49,330 nt of DNA. Origin: Oehlia diaphana. Lineage: Eukaryota; Glomeromycota; Glomeromycetes; Glomerales; Glomeraceae. The notes beneath the pieces were generated by a model, which was given only the letters and a program-made list of their open reading frames with translations, made no database searches and was not told the origin of the DNA. The stretch is from NCBI GenBank assembly GCA_003833135.1, contig QZLH01000350.1:51558-100887 (forward strand), in the 5' to 3' direction. Of this stretch, positions 47,790-49,330 are shown piece after piece. Position numbers and translations under genes: made by a program. Numbering within the stretch: the first letter of the stretch is position 1; each line of letters opens with the position of its first letter.

Positions 47790-48215
47790 GTGTCGGGTGG
47801 CGCAGTAGATTATAGTAGATTAATTTCGGCTGGCAGTATACCATAATTTTGGCTGATCTTTTGGACATGTGATTCGAGGATCCAGCTTGGCACCATAACA
47901 GTGACCTGGTAGTATCCTGGAGCTGTTATGGAACTGGCAGGGAACCTAAGTGTTTCTATTAGTTTGCCAGTTTCAGACCAGCTTAGATGCCGAGTTGTTA
48001 TATCCAAGTATCTGGCCGAAATTGTGGAATAATGCTGGCCGGTACTGCGCCTTACTGCGCCGGTCACGTGATACTGTTCCGACGCCAGAACACCCTCCAT
48101 CGTATAACATATTGGTTAGTTTTGGCTGGCACTATGATGAAGATAACTCTAGCCGATTTTTGGTCACCCGATTTTAGAATCCATTTTGGCACCATAGTAG
48201 TGTCATAGAAGTGGT
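47790..48215. repeat. GC-richer repeat DNA with a diverged direct repeat
   Basis: A phrase at about 47849-47911 (GGCTGATCTTTTGGACATG, then GATTCGAGGATCCAGCTTGG, then CACCATAACAGTGAC) is repeated in diverged form at about 48150-48209 (AGCCGATTTTTGGTCACCC, then GATTTTAGAATCCATTTTGG, then CACCATAGTAGTGTC). The copies are some 300 bp apart. The base composition differs from the flanking AT-rich DNA. It is likely part of a mobile element of unknown type. Confidence 0.55.
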
Positions 48216-48327
48216 AATGTATTAGTATAGTTCTATTAGTTCACCCTATATGCCGGTACATGTATGCCTATTTCACATCCGAAGTTGGAGATGCGATATG
48301 TATTATTGTGGCTGGCCCATCTATACC

Positions 48328-48888
48328 ATACCCGAGTACATACTAGTGGTAGGGTAGGCATCTTCCAATATTTATATAATAGTTTACGAAGTTACCTACC
48401 TTGGATGACATACCTGAGTACATATCTAGAAGGATAAGTCTTCTGCCAATATTTTTGCGCACTTGCCTACCCTAGCTGTCATATCATATCCGGCTACATA
48501 TCTAGATAGGTGAAGCCTTCTTCCAATTTTTTATATAATGATTACGAAGAAGGCTTCATGCTATATCCGAGTACATATCTAGGAGGATAAGTCTTCTGCC
48601 AATATTTTTGCGCACTTGCCTACCCTAGCTGTCATATATACTGGAGCACATACTAGTGTTAGGGTAGTCTTCTGCCAATATTTTATATAATGATTACGCA
48701 AAAGACTACCCTAGAAATAATGTATTTATTTGTGTCTCCGAAGTGTCCAAGAGGGGCCAGCCAACTTCGTATCTCTTTTTGGTATACCTCTATATTACGC
48801 GGAGGCTATACCATATCTGAGTACATATCTAGGAAGATGGGGGCTTCTTCCAATATTTTATATAATAATTCCGAAGTTACCCCCATCT
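48328..48888. repeat. Array of about six hairpins with shared loop and flank but different stems
   Basis: Each unit begins with a phrase like CCGAGTACATATCTAG, has a left stem, a common loop close to CCAATATTTTATATAATGA, TTACG, and a right stem that complements the left one. Stem sequences differ between units. Clean examples are TGAAGCCTTCTT (48511-48522) with 48547-48558, TAGGGTAGTCTT (48660-48671) with 48702-48713, and AGATGGGGG (48835-48843) with 48880-48888 extended by CTTC/GAAG across a 3-nt bulge. Units near 48409 and 48562 are almost identical to each other, carry a shortened loop (ATTTTTGCGCAC) and pair poorly, so pairs of units were duplicated at about a 150-bp period. Confidence 0.8.
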
Positions 48889-49025
48889 AAAAGTATATAC
48901 CCGTTTCCCTTTTATTTACGATTTGCTTACTGGATTGCTATACGCCTCTTTTTACATCCTCCAGAAAAAATAAATTAAACATTTCCAAAATTTATAGAGA
49001 TAGTATAACTTTTCGAATTAACACC

Positions 49026-49283
49026 ATGCATACACCAACTAATTTCGACCAAACTGATTGCTCCGGAACCGCCCCAGCCCTCCGCTACGATGGCGCCGGC
49101 CCTGATGAATACTTAAGTGATACAGATAGCCATAATGATAATGATTCTGATTGTGGATCAGATGATTATAATAACTACGAGTCTAATTATGGGTCCGATA
49201 ATGAAGAAGCTTCCTGCGCTTCAACCAGCACTACCGAAGCTGTAAAAGAACGAAAGGTTAATGTGACATACAGTATACTCTGA
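49026..49283 (+). CDS. Acidic protein, 5' part of a gene or short ORF at window edge
   Basis: An 85-codon frame from ATG to TGA encodes a Asp/Ser/Asn-rich sequence: GTAPALRYDGAGPDEYLSDT, then DSHNDNDSDCGSD, then EEASCASTSTTEAVKERK. Codon use is richer in G+C (GCC, GGC, CCC) than in the genes to the left, like the repeat DNA just upstream, so it may be the first exon of a transposon-linked gene. A possible donor follows ERK (GTTAATGTG), in which case the visible stop is not used and the gene continues beyond the window. No family was recognised. Confidence 0.5.
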   Translation: MHTPTNFDQTDCSGTAPALRYDGAGPDEYLSDTDSHNDNDSDCGSDDYNNYESNYGSDNEEASCASTSTTEAVKERKVNVTYSIL

Positions 49284-49330
49284 GGCAAGAAAACTTCAAT
49301 GGTAAATTTTCCCCTAAAGATTTGCTAAAT

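Noticed and set aside
47563..48208. Overlapping short ORFs on both strands in the GC-richer repeat
   Set aside because: They overlap on both strands within repeat DNA, with no start context or domain.
48328..48888. CRISPR-like array
   Set aside because: Repeats are hairpins with variable stems, spacing is irregular, and the genome is eukaryotic; there are no cas genes.

Overview
The window looks like nuclear DNA of a fungus, most likely an arbuscular mycorrhizal fungus (Glomeromycotina, Rhizophagus-like). It is extremely AT-rich, with long homopolymer runs and many short GT-AG introns (about 50-100 bp). Its gene families are ones expanded in that group: Sel1-repeat pseudokinases, large TRP-like ion channels, and small SAM-dependent methyltransferases. 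The lineage is inferred from gene content; no marker gene (rDNA, for example) is present.

Layout. (1) 0.9-2.5 kb, minus: a multi-exon SAM-dependent methyltransferase with a 17-nt microexon. (2) 3.4-4.7 kb, plus: an intronless CDF/TMEM163-like membrane protein with an expanded Cys-Cys tail. (3) 4.7-11 kb: gene-poor DNA with small inverted repeats. (4) 11-13.4 kb, plus: a kelch-repeat protein apparently joined to a long acidic, low-complexity, coiled-coil exon. (5) 14.1-15.1 kb, plus: SLX1, a GIY-YIG structure-specific endonuclease subunit. (6) 15.1-20.5 kb: repeat-rich DNA holding a degenerate tandem array, a 0.53-kb foldback element, a 131-bp relative of it and a decayed ORF. (7) 20.5-25.2 kb, minus: a 14-exon URB2/NPA2 ribosome-biogenesis gene whose phases all agree (about 1236 aa). 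(8) 26.5 kb: a GC-rich hAT-like MITE. (9) 27.2-29.7 kb, minus: a decayed helical-domain/pseudokinase/Sel1 gene. It is divergent, across 265 bp, from (10) a TRP-like ion-channel gene at 30.0-34.1 kb, plus, whose reading frame is interrupted at two or three points. (11) 35.5-38.4 kb, plus: a four-exon chitin synthase (about 913 aa) with two internal N-terminal duplications. (12) 41.8-43.1 kb, minus: a single-pass membrane protein with a mucin-like stalk. (13) 46-49 kb: repeat DNA ending in an array of hairpins that keep the same flank and loop but have different stems. (14) 49.0 kb: the 5' part of an acidic ORF at the edge.

The genes form no operon-like unit; they are housekeeping genes (URB2, SLX1, chitin synthase) among lineage-expanded families and mobile-element debris. 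The most unusual features are the hairpin array near 48.3-48.9 kb, the foldback family at 18.7-20.1 kb, and in-frame minisatellite growth inside three different protein-coding genes.
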